Shown piece after piece: positions 9,778-18,642 of a stretch of 44,448 bases of DNA; position 1 is the stretch's first letter, and each line of letters opens with the position of its first letter. The notes under the pieces were generated by a model. That model saw only the letters and a list, made by a program, of their open reading frames with translations, searched no databases and was not told where the DNA came from. A program made the position numbers and the translations under genes. Source of the stretch: Acidobacteriota bacterium (GTDB lineage: Bacteria > Acidobacteriota > Polarisedimenticolia > J045); contig JAGOJY010000008.1 of the NCBI GenBank assembly GCA_017994815.1, positions 1 to 44,448 on the forward strand, given 5' to 3'.

Positions 9778-11067
9778 ATGAGCGAACCGATCCGCTGGGC
9801 CGGCGTCCGTTCCGTGCGCGGCGTGGTGCGCGTGCCGGGCGACAAGTCGATCGCGCACCGCGCGTTGATGTTCGCCGCGCTCGCCGACGGGCGCAGCCGC
9901 GTCCGCGGCCTGCCGCCGGGCGGCGACGTGCGCTCCACGCGCGGCGCGCTGGAAGCGCTCGGCGTCGCGATCGAGGGCGCGGACGACGTATCGGTCGCCG
10001 GGCGCGGCTGGCCCGGCCTGGCCCGCGATCCCGCGGTCCCGGTGGAGCTCGACTGCGGCAACTCCGGGACCACCTCGCGGCTGTTGCTCGGCCTGCTCGC
10101 CGGAACGCGCGGGCAGTTCCGGCTCCTTGGCGACGCCTCGCTGTCGCGCCGGCCGATGGGCCGCGTGCTGCGGCCGCTGCGCGCGATGGGCGCCGAGATC
10201 GCCGGCGGGGACACGCTGCCGCTCACCGTGCACGGGCGGGAACTCGCCGCCGCCCGGCTCGAAACCGAGGTCGCCAGCGCGCAGGTCAAGAGCGCGCTGA
10301 TCCTCGCCGCGCTGCAGGCGGCGGGCGAGAGCCGCGTCGACGAGCCGCGGCCGTCGCGCGACCACACCGAGCGCCTATTGGCCGCGATGGGCGCGTCGCT
10401 GCGCCGCGACGGCGAACGGGGCTGCGTGGTGCAGGGCGGTCGCCCACGCCTCGCCCCGCTCGACCTGGAGGTGCCGGGCGACCCATCGTCCGCGGCGTTC
10501 TTCGTCGCGCTGGCCTGCCTGCGGGGCGGGAGCGAGCTGTCCGTGGAGCGCGTCGGGCTCAACCCGCGCCGCACCGGTTTCTACCGGCTGCTGCGCGCGA
10601 TGGGGGCCGACCTCGGCTGGGAGGTCGAGGTCAACGTGCCCGAGCCGGTCGGCACGCTCGTCGCCCGCGGCGGTGCGCTGTCCGGGATCCGCGTCGGGGG
10701 CGAGGACGTGGTCGACGCGATCGACGAGATCCCGCTCCTGGCGGTCGTCGCGGCCGCGGCGGAGGGCGAAACCGAGATCCGCGGGGCTGGGGAACTGCGG
10801 GTCAAGGAGTCCGACCGGATCGCGGCGACGGCGCGCCTGCTGCGGGAGTTCGGCGCCGACTGCGACGAGCTGCCCGACGGCCTGTTGATTCGCGGTGGCC
10901 GGACGCTGCGCGGGGCCGCCGTGGACGCCGGGGGCGACCACCGCATCGCGATGGCCGCGACCGTGGCCGCTTCGATCGCCGCGGGCGAGTCCGCCATCGG
11001 CGGCCACGAGTGGGCCGCGATCTCGTATCCCGGCTTCTTCGACGAGCTGCGGAGGCTCACCGCTTGA
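9778..11067 (+). CDS. aroA: 3-phosphoshikimate 1-carboxyvinyltransferase (EPSP synthase)
   Basis: 429 aa, usual length. It transfers enolpyruvate from PEP to shikimate-3-phosphate, the sixth shikimate-pathway step, in the cytoplasm. Family motifs are present: VPGDKSIAHRALM near residue 20, DCGNSGTTSRLL near 95, SRRPMGR near 123, PGDPSSAAFF near 237, and RVKESDRIAA near 340. ATG 9778 has GAGGTGGG five nt upstream and a TGTGAGAAT extended -10-like element at 9751-9759. The stop overlaps the TTG start of the glycosyltransferase, so the two are translationally coupled. Confidence 0.97.
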   Translation: MSEPIRWAGVRSVRGVVRVPGDKSIAHRALMFAALADGRSRVRGLPPGGDVRSTRGALEALGVAIEGADDVSVAGRGWPGLARDPAVPVELDCGNSGTTSRLLLGLLAGTRGQFRLLGDASLSRRPMGRVLRPLRAMGAEIAGGDTLPLTVHGRELAAARLETEVASAQVKSALILAALQAAGESRVDEPRPSRDHTERLLAAMGASLRRDGERGCVVQGGRPRLAPLDLEVPGDPSSAAFFVALACLRGGSELSVERVGLNPRRTGFYRLLRAMGADLGWEVEVNVPEPVGTLVARGGALSGIRVGGEDVVDAIDEIPLLAVVAAAAEGETEIRGAGELRVKESDRIAATARLLREFGADCDELPDGLLIRGGRTLRGAAVDAGGDHRIAMAATVAASIAAGESAIGGHEWAAISYPGFFDELRRLTA

Positions 11068-12572
11068 CGAAGCGCGTGGCCGTGCTGGTCGCGGCGCAAG
11101 TCGTTCTGCACCTGTCCGTGCTGACGCGCTACGGCTATTTCCGCGACGAACTGTACTACGTCGCGTCCACGCGCCACCTGGCCTGGGGCTACGTGGACCA
11201 CCCGCCGCTCTCGATCGCGCTGCTCGCGGCCTGGACGGCCGTTTTCGGCGACTCGATCGCCGCGATCCGCGTCGTGCCGGTTGTGGCCGGCGCCGCGGTC
11301 GCGCTGCTCGCGGCGCTGCTCGCGCGCGCTCTCGGCGGCGGACGGCTGGCCCAGGCGCTCGCCGCGCTGTGCGTGGTCGCGGCGCCGGAGTTCCTCGGCT
11401 CGCAGCACGTGTACTCGATGAACGCCCTCGACCAGCTCGCCTGGACCGCGACCGCCCTGCTTCTCGTGCGGCTGGTCGCGGCGCCCCGGCCCGGGCTGTG
11501 GCTTTTGCTGGGCGCCGTGCTCGGGCTGGGGCTGCAGAACAAGATCAGCGTCCTGTGGCTCGGCGCCGGCATCGCGGCCGCGCTCCTGCTGACGCCGATG
11601 CGGGCCGCGCTGCGCACGCGCTGGCCGTGGCTGGCGGCAGCGCTGGCGCTGCTCGCGTTCGCTCCGTACGTGGCCTGGCAGGTCGCGCACGGCTTCCCGA
11701 CGCTGGAGTTCATGCGCAACGCCACGCGCCTGAAGATGGTCGCTGGCGCACCGCTGCAGTTTCTCGGGATCCAGATCCTGACGATGAACCCCGCGACGCT
11801 GCCGGTCTGGCTCGGCGGGTTGGCCTGGCTCCTGCTCGATCGCGAGGGGCGCCGCTGGCGCGCGCTGGCGATCGTCTTCCTGGCGGTGGTCGCGATCCTG
11901 CTCGGCGCGGGAACGAGCAAGCCGAGCTACCTCGCGCCGGCGTTCCCGATGCTGTTCGCCGCCGGGGCGGTGGCCTGGGAGCGCTGGGCCGCGCACGGTG
12001 TCCGTCGCTGGGCGCGCGTGGCGTTGGTCGCGCTCGTGGCGTTCTCCGGGTTGGCCTTGGCGCCGCTCGCGATCCCGCTGCTCTCGCCGGACGGCTACGT
12101 CGCGTACACCCGCGCGCTGGGGCTCCGCCCGCCCGACGTGGAGCGGCACGAGCGGATCGAGTTGCCGCAGCACTTCGCCGACATGCACGGCTGGGACGAG
12201 ATGGCCGAAAAGGTCGCGCGCGCGTGGAACGGGCTCGCGCCCGCCGAGCGCGCCCGCTGCGTGATCTACGGCCAGAACTACGGCGAGGCGGGGGCGATCG
12301 ACGTGCTCGGCCGGCGCCGGGGGCTGCCCGGCGCCGTCAGCGGCCACAACAGCTACTGGTTCTGGGGCCCCGGCAACCCCGCCGCCGACATCGTGATCAT
12401 CATCGGCGGCGAGATGGAAGACCACGCGGGCGAATTCGCCGACCTGCGGCAGGTCGAGACGATCGAGTGCCGGCGCTGCATGGCGTACGAGCGCGGCCTC
12501 GGCGTGTTCGTCGGCCGCGGCCTCAAAAGACCCCTCGGCGAGATCTGGCCGGAGCTGCGCGAGTTCATCTGA
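11064..12572 (+). CDS. GT39/ArnT-like membrane glycosyltransferase
   Basis: 502 aa, with about ten membrane helices in the first 360 residues and a soluble C-terminal domain (about 365-502). The first extracytoplasmic loop has the acidic pair D28-E29 (YFRDELYYVAS) and the GYVDHPPL motif typical of PMT_2/GT39 enzymes. These transfer a sugar from a polyprenyl-phosphate donor to protein or lipid on the outer side of the inner membrane. The start is TTG 11064, overlapping the aroA stop (TTGA), with GGAGG eight nt upstream at 11051-11055. The acceptor is unknown, and nothing in the aroA context points to it. Confidence 0.85.
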   Translation: MTKRVAVLVAAQVVLHLSVLTRYGYFRDELYYVASTRHLAWGYVDHPPLSIALLAAWTAVFGDSIAAIRVVPVVAGAAVALLAALLARALGGGRLAQALAALCVVAAPEFLGSQHVYSMNALDQLAWTATALLLVRLVAAPRPGLWLLLGAVLGLGLQNKISVLWLGAGIAAALLLTPMRAALRTRWPWLAAALALLAFAPYVAWQVAHGFPTLEFMRNATRLKMVAGAPLQFLGIQILTMNPATLPVWLGGLAWLLLDREGRRWRALAIVFLAVVAILLGAGTSKPSYLAPAFPMLFAAGAVAWERWAAHGVRRWARVALVALVAFSGLALAPLAIPLLSPDGYVAYTRALGLRPPDVERHERIELPQHFADMHGWDEMAEKVARAWNGLAPAERARCVIYGQNYGEAGAIDVLGRRRGLPGAVSGHNSYWFWGPGNPAADIVIIIGGEMEDHAGEFADLRQVETIECRRCMAYERGLGVFVGRGLKRPLGEIWPELREFI

Positions 12573-12621
12573 CGGGGCAGGTGCGCGGGCCGCCTGCGCC
12601 GGCCCGTACGCTACGGTCAGC
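12573..12621. terminator. GC-rich dyads between convergent genes
   Basis: The 49 bp between the glycosyltransferase and the C69 peptidase stops contain two short overlapping dyads (GCAGG/CCTGC and GGGCC/GGCCC). They could act as a shared terminator, but there is no T-run. Weak evidence. Confidence 0.25.
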
Positions 12622-14256
12622 TCACTCCGACTTCTCGCCGGGCAGCTTGAACGCTTTGCGGGACTCGCCCTCGTCGGCGACGATCCGGCGGTACCAGTCC
12701 TCGGGGTACTCCGGGTGCGTGACGTTGCCGGCCGAGTCGCGCACGTTGCCGTCCATGTACTTGACGAGGAGCTTCTCGCCCAGCGTGCGCCAGCGCCGGA
12801 CGACGTCGTCGCCCGCCGCGACCGAGTACTCGGTCAGGTAGTTCCGCGCCAGCTCTGGCGATTGCTGGTACAGGACCAGCGCCGCCTGCTCGATCTCGGC
12901 CTGCCGCGACAGGAACGATCCTTCCATCTCGCCCTGCAGCGCCTGGATGTCGAGGATCATGTCGCGCCAGCGCGAGTAGGCGAAATTCGAAACCCAGTTG
13001 AAGACCCAGAATCCCGAGTCCCAGCTGAAGGTCTCGAAATCGGCCGTGCCGACCGCGAACGCCTTGGGGACGCGCCGGATCCCGCAGTACATCGGCGTGT
13101 AGACCGTGCAGAACGTGTCGTCGACGCCGAACCACAGCACGCCGCCGATCGGGTCGGGCAGGTTGTTGCGCGACTGGGCGATGAACGAGAAGCCGGTCTG
13201 CTGGGTCGAAACGGAGCGCTCGTGAACGAACCCCTCGTCGCCGACCTTCCAGGTCATCGGCCGCCAGCGGTACGGCAGGGCGAACGGTCCCGCGCCGAGC
13301 CCCTTGGAAAGGTCGAGCTCGGTGCCCTCGAAGTGGTCGCGCATCAGGTGCATCACGTCCTGCACCGCGAGCTTGCGGTCCGGCTTGATCCACAGCGGCA
13401 GCGGCTCCCGCACCGCGTCCCCTTTGATGCGGTCGAACGGGAGGTCCAGCGACGGCGCGACGCGGCGGAAGAAGCTCCACACCCGCGCCTCGCAGAACCG
13501 CAGCGCGCCGAAGTCGAGCGGCGCGTAGGTGTCGGCGAAGCTGAACTCCTCGTCCTTGCCGTTGAACCAGCCCTTCTCGCGGGCGAAGGAGATGACGTCC
13601 TTGGCGTAGAGCGTGTTCTGCGGGTCGTTCAGCGGGAACGTGCGGATGCGCGAGGCGTTGGCGTGGGCCGAGACGTAGCCGTCGGGGATCCGCCGGGCGA
13701 CCCACACCGCGCCCTTGTTCCCTTTGCCCTTGCCGACCATCTCCATGATCCAGGCTTCGTTCTCGTCGGAGATCGAGAACGTCTCGCCGCTGCTCGCGTA
13801 CCCGTACTCGGCCACGAGGTCGGTCATGACCTTGATCGCCTCGCGCGCGGTTTTCGCCCGCTGCAGCGCGAGGTACATCAGGCTGCCGTAGTCGACGCCC
13901 CCCTCCGGGTCGACCAGCTCCTCGCGGCCGCCGAACGTCGTCTCGCCGACGGCGACCTGGTGCTCGTTGATGTTGCCGATGGTCGCGTACAGCACCCGCG
14001 CCTGGCGGATGCGGGCCAGCGGCTTGCTGGTGTCCCACTCCACGACCTGCACCGTGGCGCCCTCGGGGAACGTCCCCGCGAACGTCTGGTACAGCTCGCC
14101 GTAAAGCTCGTGCGAGTCGGCGGAGTAGCTGATGAGCGTCGATCCGTCGATCGTGGCGCCCCGCGTGACGAGGTAGTTGGTGCACGCGCCCGCCGGGGAG
14201 CCGAGGACAAGAGCGAACAGGATCGTGGAAACGATGAGCTGGGCTGGTCGTCGCAT
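12622..14256 (-). CDS. C69 family dipeptidase (secreted, Ntn-hydrolase)
   Basis: 544 aa. A signal peptide (1-24, ...FALVLGSPAGA) ends just before C25, which would become the N-terminal catalytic cysteine (CTNYLVTRGATIDGS), the hallmark of peptidase family C69 (formerly U34). Other family features are the SYSADSHELYG region and the DENEAWIMEM motif. The protein probably cleaves dipeptides in the periplasm. A lipoprotein reading of the same cysteine is less likely because the -3 residue is Ala. ATG 14256 has no Shine-Dalgarno sequence, but a -10-like GCTAAT (14266-14271) lies 9 nt upstream. A small hairpin CGCGA-AA-TCGCG (14279-14290) sits between it and gloB, 40 bp upstream. Confidence 0.92.
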   Translation of the reverse strand: MRRPAQLIVSTILFALVLGSPAGACTNYLVTRGATIDGSTLISYSADSHELYGELYQTFAGTFPEGATVQVVEWDTSKPLARIRQARVLYATIGNINEHQVAVGETTFGGREELVDPEGGVDYGSLMYLALQRAKTAREAIKVMTDLVAEYGYASSGETFSISDENEAWIMEMVGKGKGNKGAVWVARRIPDGYVSAHANASRIRTFPLNDPQNTLYAKDVISFAREKGWFNGKDEEFSFADTYAPLDFGALRFCEARVWSFFRRVAPSLDLPFDRIKGDAVREPLPLWIKPDRKLAVQDVMHLMRDHFEGTELDLSKGLGAGPFALPYRWRPMTWKVGDEGFVHERSVSTQQTGFSFIAQSRNNLPDPIGGVLWFGVDDTFCTVYTPMYCGIRRVPKAFAVGTADFETFSWDSGFWVFNWVSNFAYSRWRDMILDIQALQGEMEGSFLSRQAEIEQAALVLYQQSPELARNYLTEYSVAAGDDVVRRWRTLGEKLLVKYMDGNVRDSAGNVTHPEYPEDWYRRIVADEGESRKAFKLPGEKSE

Positions 14257-14296
14257 GCGCGGAAGATTAGCTGAAAACCGCGAAATCGCGCGCCAG

Positions 14297-15046
14297 TCAC
14301 TCCATTTCGCAGAGCCGGAAGAACGTCGACGGGCCGTCGGGGGTGCCGAGCCGCTTCTGCAGCGCGGGATCGTCCCAGCGGAAGTACGGGTTGGTCGCCA
14401 GTTCTTCCTCGAGCAGGAGCGGCACGGTGGGGCGGTCCGGGTGCGCCTCGAGGCGCGCCAGCCGCTCGCGCAGCCGACCGTTGCCCGGGTCGAGCCGCGC
14501 CGCCTCCCGGACCCACGTCAGCGTGTACTCGTGCGCGCACCAGATGCGGGTGCCGGCCGGCAGGGCGCGGATCTTCGCGATCGAGGCCAGCATCTGCTCG
14601 GGCGTGCCGCCGAACAGGTTGCCGATCGTCCCGCCGAACACGGTGTCGCCCGAGAACAGGTCGCCGCCGTCGGGCGCGGGGAAGAAGTACGCGACGTGCC
14701 CGGTGGTGTGCCCCGGAACGTCGAGGACGGTCCCGCGCTGCCCGAGCACCTCGATCGCGTCGCCGTTGGCCAGCGGCCGGGTCAGGCCGGGGATGCGGGC
14801 CCGGTCGGTCGCGCCGCCCAGCACGTGGGCGCCGGGAAACTGCTGCAGCAATTCCCGGTTTCCGCCCGTGTGGTCCCCGTGGTGGTGGGTCACCAGGATC
14901 GTGTCCAGGCGCAGGCCCCGCGACTGCAGGAACTCGCGGACCGGCCCGGCCTCGCCCGGGTCGACGCAGGCAGCCGCCCGCTCCGCCCGGCCAACGAGCA
15001 GGTATATGTAGTTGTCGTCCAAGGCCTTGAGCGGCGTGATGTCCAC
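14297..15046 (-). CDS. gloB: hydroxyacylglutathione hydrolase (glyoxalase II)
   Basis: 249 aa, normal length. This metallo-beta-lactamase-fold enzyme hydrolyses S-lactoylglutathione (or another thiol conjugate) in methylglyoxal detoxification. The metal motif THHHGDHTGG starts at residue 53. Further ligands are in VPGHTTGH, LFSGDTVFGG and AHEYT. The C-terminal HAGH domain ends in ...FFRLCEME. The start is GTG 15046 with GGAGG upstream (15054-15058). It lies 40 bp upstream of the C69 gene on the same strand and diverges from the histidine kinase. The thiol used by this organism is not shown by the sequence. Confidence 0.94.
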   Translation of the reverse strand: MDITPLKALDDNYIYLLVGRAERAAACVDPGEAGPVREFLQSRGLRLDTILVTHHHGDHTGGNRELLQQFPGAHVLGGATDRARIPGLTRPLANGDAIEVLGQRGTVLDVPGHTTGHVAYFFPAPDGGDLFSGDTVFGGTIGNLFGGTPEQMLASIAKIRALPAGTRIWCAHEYTLTWVREAARLDPGNGRLRERLARLEAHPDRPTVPLLLEEELATNPYFRWDDPALQKRLGTPDGPSTFFRLCEME

Positions 15047-15143
15047 CGGCTTTGCCTCCGGGCAGCGGCGCCGCCCCCGACAGAATAACGGACGGTCGGG
15101 AATCGTCCCGCACCGGCCCCTCCCCAGAACGCCGCCTTGAACC

Positions 15144-15168
15144 TACACTTACCCGGTACAACGCGGAG
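15144..15168 (+). promoter_or_regulatory. -10 element and ribosome-binding site of the histidine kinase gene
   Basis: TACACT (15144-15149) is a -10-like hexamer 25 nt before the start codon, and GGAG (15165-15168) is a Shine-Dalgarno sequence six nt before ATG 15175. This fixes the start over the more upstream in-frame ATG. No good -35 box is visible. Confidence 0.5.
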
Positions 15169-15174
15169 TACGGG

Positions 15175-16344
15175 ATGCCCGACCGGAAGACCTTACCCGA
15201 TTTGAAGACCACGTTCTTCGCTCCCGCCGGGCGCGCGGCCGAGGCCGTGCTGCAATCGCAGGCGGCGGCGCTGCGGGCCGACCCCGGGATCTCCCGCCTG
15301 CTCGATTGCTTCCCCGAGGCCGCGATGGTGGTCAACCGCCAGCGGCAGATCCTCCTGGTCAACGACAAGATGCGGGCCATGCTCGGCCGCTCGGCGGACG
15401 CGTTGCTCGGCCAGCGCCCGGGCGAGGCCTTCGGCTGCGTCCGGGTCTGCGAAGGGCCGGACGGCTGCGGGACCAGCATCTTCTGCCGCTACTGCGGCGC
15501 GGCCCAGGCGCTCGTCGCGGCGGCCGAGACGCGCGAGCCGCGGGTCGAGGAGTGCCGGATCACCTGCGCCGGGCGCGAGGGCGAGTACGCGCTCGAGCTC
15601 CGGATCTGGGCCACGCCGATGGAGCTGGCCGGCCAGAACGTCACGGTGGTCGCCGTCCGCGACACCACCGACGAGAAGCGGCGCGCGGTCCTGGAGCGGA
15701 TCTTCTTCCACGACGTGCTGGACGCGATGAGCAGCCTCCACGGCATGGTATCGACGTGGTCCGAGCTGCCCACCGACAAGCTCGAGCCGCTGGTGAACGC
15801 CGCGCGCGACGTGATGGACCGCCTGGTGGAACAGATCCGCTCGCACCGCGACCTGCTCGTCGCCGAGCGCGGCGACCTGCCGGTGCACCCGGTCGAGATC
15901 GACGTGCGCACGCTGCTCGAGCGCCAGCGCCTGCTGCACGTGTCGGCCCTGCTGTACGGGATGCCGTTCCTCGAAGTCGACGGCGAGCAAGCTCCGCGCA
16001 CGGTCCGCACCGACGAGGTGCTGCTCGGTCGCGTCCTCGGCAACCTCCTGCGCAACGCGATCGAGGCCTCGAGCGGGGGCGAGACGGTGACGCTGCGGGC
16101 GCTGGTGGAAAAGGGCCGGCCGCTGTTCGAGATCCACAACGACGCCGTGATGCCGGAAGGCGTCCAGGCGCAGGTGTTCCAGCGCTCGTTCACGACCAAG
16201 CGCGACACCGGTCACGGGCTCGGCACGTACAGCGCGAAACTGCTCACCGAGCGCTACCTCGGCGGGACGATCGAGTTCCGTTCCGCGCCGGGGCAGGGGA
16301 CGACCTTCCGGGTCCTGCTCCCCGCGGCGTCGCTCGCGGACTGA
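15175..16344 (+). CDS. PAS-domain sensor histidine kinase with a cysteine cluster
   Basis: 389 aa, no membrane segment, so a soluble sensor. A PAS domain (about 40-160) contains a tight group of cysteines, C88, C92, C98, C104 and C107 (GCVRVC, GCGTSIFCRYCG), which could bind a metal, Fe-S cluster or haem, or act as a redox switch. The phosphoacceptor is probably H179 (IFFHDVLDAM). The ATPase domain has the N-box (NLLRNAIEAS), the G-rich segment TGHGLGTYSAKLL and a final GTTFRVLLP. No response regulator is adjacent, so this is an orphan kinase. It lies 129 bp upstream of the corrinoid operon in the same direction and could regulate it, but that is position only. Confidence 0.9.
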   Translation: MPDRKTLPDLKTTFFAPAGRAAEAVLQSQAAALRADPGISRLLDCFPEAAMVVNRQRQILLVNDKMRAMLGRSADALLGQRPGEAFGCVRVCEGPDGCGTSIFCRYCGAAQALVAAAETREPRVEECRITCAGREGEYALELRIWATPMELAGQNVTVVAVRDTTDEKRRAVLERIFFHDVLDAMSSLHGMVSTWSELPTDKLEPLVNAARDVMDRLVEQIRSHRDLLVAERGDLPVHPVEIDVRTLLERQRLLHVSALLYGMPFLEVDGEQAPRTVRTDEVLLGRVLGNLLRNAIEASSGGETVTLRALVEKGRPLFEIHNDAVMPEGVQAQVFQRSFTTKRDTGHGLGTYSAKLLTERYLGGTIEFRSAPGQGTTFRVLLPAASLAD

Positions 16345-16473
16345 CCGCGGCTCGCGTTGGTGTTTGGCGCGCGCAAGTCGCGCTCTGCCAAGCCGTTGCC
16401 GCGAAGCTCTATCCAGCCGCCCGGTTTTGCCGCATCCTGTCGCCCGCCCGCTGCAAGGGGCCGGGGTGTCGCC

Positions 16474-17943
16474 GTGAGACCGCAATTCAGGCTGCTCGAC
16501 GAGGGGCTGATCGGCCGGATCCTCGACGAAGCCCGGGCGGTGCTGTCCACGCTCGGGGTCGAGATCCACAACGACGGGTTGCTCGACCTGCTCGCCGCGC
16601 ACGGCGCGCGCGTCGAGCGCGGCCCGCGCCGGGCCTACATCGGCCCCGACCTGGTCGACAAAGCGCTCGCCAGCGTGCCGCGCAGCTTCGCGCTGCACGA
16701 CGTGCTGGGCAACGAGACGCACCGCTTCGGCGCCGGCAACACGTACTTCACGCCCGGCTCGGCCGCGATCCACGTGCTCGACCACCGCAGCGGCGAGGTC
16801 CGCCGCCCGGCGAGCGCGGACGTCGTCGAGCACGCGCGGCTGGTCAGCCGCCTGGTCCACATCGCCGCCGCGTCCACCGCGATCGTGCCGGCCGACGTGC
16901 CGGTCGCGATCTCCGACAGCTACCGGCTGTACCTGAGCCTCGCCAACTGCGAGAAACCGGTCGTCACGGGCGCCTTCACGATCGAGGCGTTCGCGATCAT
17001 GCGCGACCTGCAGCTCGCGGTGCGCGGCGGGGCCGAGGCGCTCCGCGCGCGCCCGCTGACGGTCTTCTCCTGCTGCCCGACCTCGCCCTTGAAGTGGAGC
17101 GACGTCACCTCGCAGAACCTCGTCGACTGCGCGAGCTGGGGCATCCCGACCGAGCTGATCTCGATGCCGCTGTCGGGGTTCATGGCGCCGGTGACGCTCG
17201 TCGGCTCGCTCGTGCAGCACACCGCCGAAACGCTGAGCGGCATCGTGCTGGCGCAGCTCGCGCACCCCGGCGCGCCGATGCTCTACGGCGGCTCGCCGGC
17301 GGCGTTCGACATCCGCTACGAGACCACGCCGATGGGCGCGGTCGAGACGCAGATGATCGACTGTGCCTACAGCGAGATCGGCAAGCACCTCGGCCTGCCG
17401 ACGCAGGCCTACATCGCGCTGAGCGACGCCAAGGACCTCGACGCGCAGGCCGGGCTGGAAAGCTCGATGGGCGCGACGCTGGCCGCGCTGGCCGGCATCG
17501 ACAGCGTCTCCGGGCCGGGGATGCTCGATTTCGAGAGCTGCCAGAGCCTGGAAAAGCTGGTCGTGGACAACGAGATCTGCGGGATGGCGCTGCGGCTCGC
17601 GCGCGGGATCACGCCGCGCGAGGACTTCCCCGCGCTGCCGATCTTCGAGGAACTGCTGCGCGACAAGCACCTCCTGATCGCGCGGCACACCCGGGCGCAC
17701 CTGCGGCAGGAGCACCACTACCCGGGGCCGGTGATCGACCGCGCCAACCTCTCGCGCTGGCGCGAGGAGGGTTCGCTGACGCTGCGGCAGCGGGCCCGCG
17801 ACGAGATCGGCCGGCTGCTCGCGGCCTACGAGCCGCCGCGCCTGCCGGCCGAGGTGCGGCGCGAGCTGGCGCGGCGCATGCAGGACGAGGCGCGCCGCCA
17901 CGGGCTGGACCGGCTGCCCGCGGCGGGCCCGGACGCGGCATGA
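16474..17943 (+). CDS. MttB-family corrinoid methyltransferase, non-pyrrolysine
   Basis: 489 aa. It belongs to the trimethylamine methyltransferase (MttB) superfamily, which moves a methyl group from a quaternary or tertiary amine to a Co(I) corrinoid protein. Recognisable parts are RPQFRLLDEGLIGRILDEAR at the N-terminus, HNDGLLDLLAAHGA, CCPTSPLKWS and YGGSPAAFDIR. The frame is open throughout without an in-frame UAG, so it belongs to the pyrrolysine-free branch (MtgB-like), whose characterised members use glycine betaine, proline betaine or carnitine. GTG 16474 matches the family N-terminus, with GGGG about eight nt upstream. The stop overlaps the next start (ATGA). The substrate is not determinable from sequence. 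Confidence 0.92.
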   Translation: MRPQFRLLDEGLIGRILDEARAVLSTLGVEIHNDGLLDLLAAHGARVERGPRRAYIGPDLVDKALASVPRSFALHDVLGNETHRFGAGNTYFTPGSAAIHVLDHRSGEVRRPASADVVEHARLVSRLVHIAAASTAIVPADVPVAISDSYRLYLSLANCEKPVVTGAFTIEAFAIMRDLQLAVRGGAEALRARPLTVFSCCPTSPLKWSDVTSQNLVDCASWGIPTELISMPLSGFMAPVTLVGSLVQHTAETLSGIVLAQLAHPGAPMLYGGSPAAFDIRYETTPMGAVETQMIDCAYSEIGKHLGLPTQAYIALSDAKDLDAQAGLESSMGATLAALAGIDSVSGPGMLDFESCQSLEKLVVDNEICGMALRLARGITPREDFPALPIFEELLRDKHLLIARHTRAHLRQEHHYPGPVIDRANLSRWREEGSLTLRQRARDEIGRLLAAYEPPRLPAEVRRELARRMQDEARRHGLDRLPAAGPDAA

Positions 17944-18635
17944 GACAGGTGCTGCGGTTCGCGGCGGCCGAGGTGCTGCCCGAGCGCGGCGCGATCCTCG
18001 GGGCGCAGGGCGTGCCGCACGGTCGCGAGGTCAGCTCGGGCGTGGAGGCCGCGCTGGACAGCGCGCGCGAGCTGTTCCTGCGCCACGCGCACCCCGCGGC
18101 CGTGCTGGCCGCGATCGACCGCGAGCGCTTCGCGGCCGTGTTCGCCGGCGAGGGCCGCAACAACTCGCGCACGCCGGTGGGCGACGTCTACCCGCGCGCG
18201 GAGCGGATGGCCCTGTTCGCCGCCACGCTGGGCGAGGAAATCAGCGCGGCGATCACCGGGCTGTTCGCGGCGCGCGAGCTGGCGCTGGCGTACATGCTGG
18301 ACGCGGCGGCCTCGGAAGGGGCCGAGGCCACGGTCGCGCGGGCCGCGGCGCAGGTGTTCGGCGAGGGCGCCGTGCGCGGCCTGAACGGCAGCCACGCGCT
18401 GCCCTACAGCCCGGGCTACTGCGGCTGGCACCTGACCGGGCAGCGGCGGCTGCTGGCGAAGCTGGGCGTCGGCGAGATCGGGATCCGCCTCAACGAGCAG
18501 TGCCTGATGCTGCCGCTGAAGTCGATCTCGGGCGTGATCCTGTGCGGGCCGCGGGAGATCCACCGCTTCGAGCCCGCGTACCCCTGCTGCTACCGCTGCA
18601 CCGGCCAGCAGTGCCGCGAGCGGATCGAATGGTGA
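17940..18635 (+). CDS. methionine-synthase activation-domain-like protein (corrinoid reactivation)
   Basis: 231 aa, stand-alone. It resembles the C-terminal AdoMet/reactivation domain of MetH: SPGYCGWHLTGQRRL corresponds to the SAM-binding PGY region, and LMLPLKSISGVI matches the conserved strand after it. The C-terminus holds a cysteine group (CC-x2-C-x4-C in AYPCCYRCTGQQC) preceded by C at ILCG, which could hold a metal or Fe-S centre for low-potential electron transfer. In MetH this domain reductively remethylates the inactive Co(II) corrinoid, and the same job on the neighbouring corrinoid protein is the obvious inference. The ATG overlaps the methyltransferase stop by ATGA; the corrinoid gene starts 7 nt after the stop. 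Confidence 0.82.
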   Translation: MRQVLRFAAAEVLPERGAILGAQGVPHGREVSSGVEAALDSARELFLRHAHPAAVLAAIDRERFAAVFAGEGRNNSRTPVGDVYPRAERMALFAATLGEEISAAITGLFAARELALAYMLDAAASEGAEATVARAAAQVFGEGAVRGLNGSHALPYSPGYCGWHLTGQRRLLAKLGVGEIGIRLNEQCLMLPLKSISGVILCGPREIHRFEPAYPCCYRCTGQQCRERIEW

Positions 18636-18642
18636 GGCGACG

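Noticed and set aside
7474..10365. 963-residue minus-strand frame opposite the copper receptor and aroA
   Set aside because: Runs across an intrinsic terminator and two clear genes on the other strand; no motifs.
16345..16473. Cobalamin or SAM riboswitch before the corrinoid operon
   Set aside because: The 129-bp gap shows no B12 box, no SAM-I/II core and no terminator hairpin that I can recognise.
16474..17943. Pyrrolysine (in-frame UAG) in the MttB-like gene
   Set aside because: The frame is open over the full family length with no internal UAG, so it belongs to the pyrrolysine-free branch.
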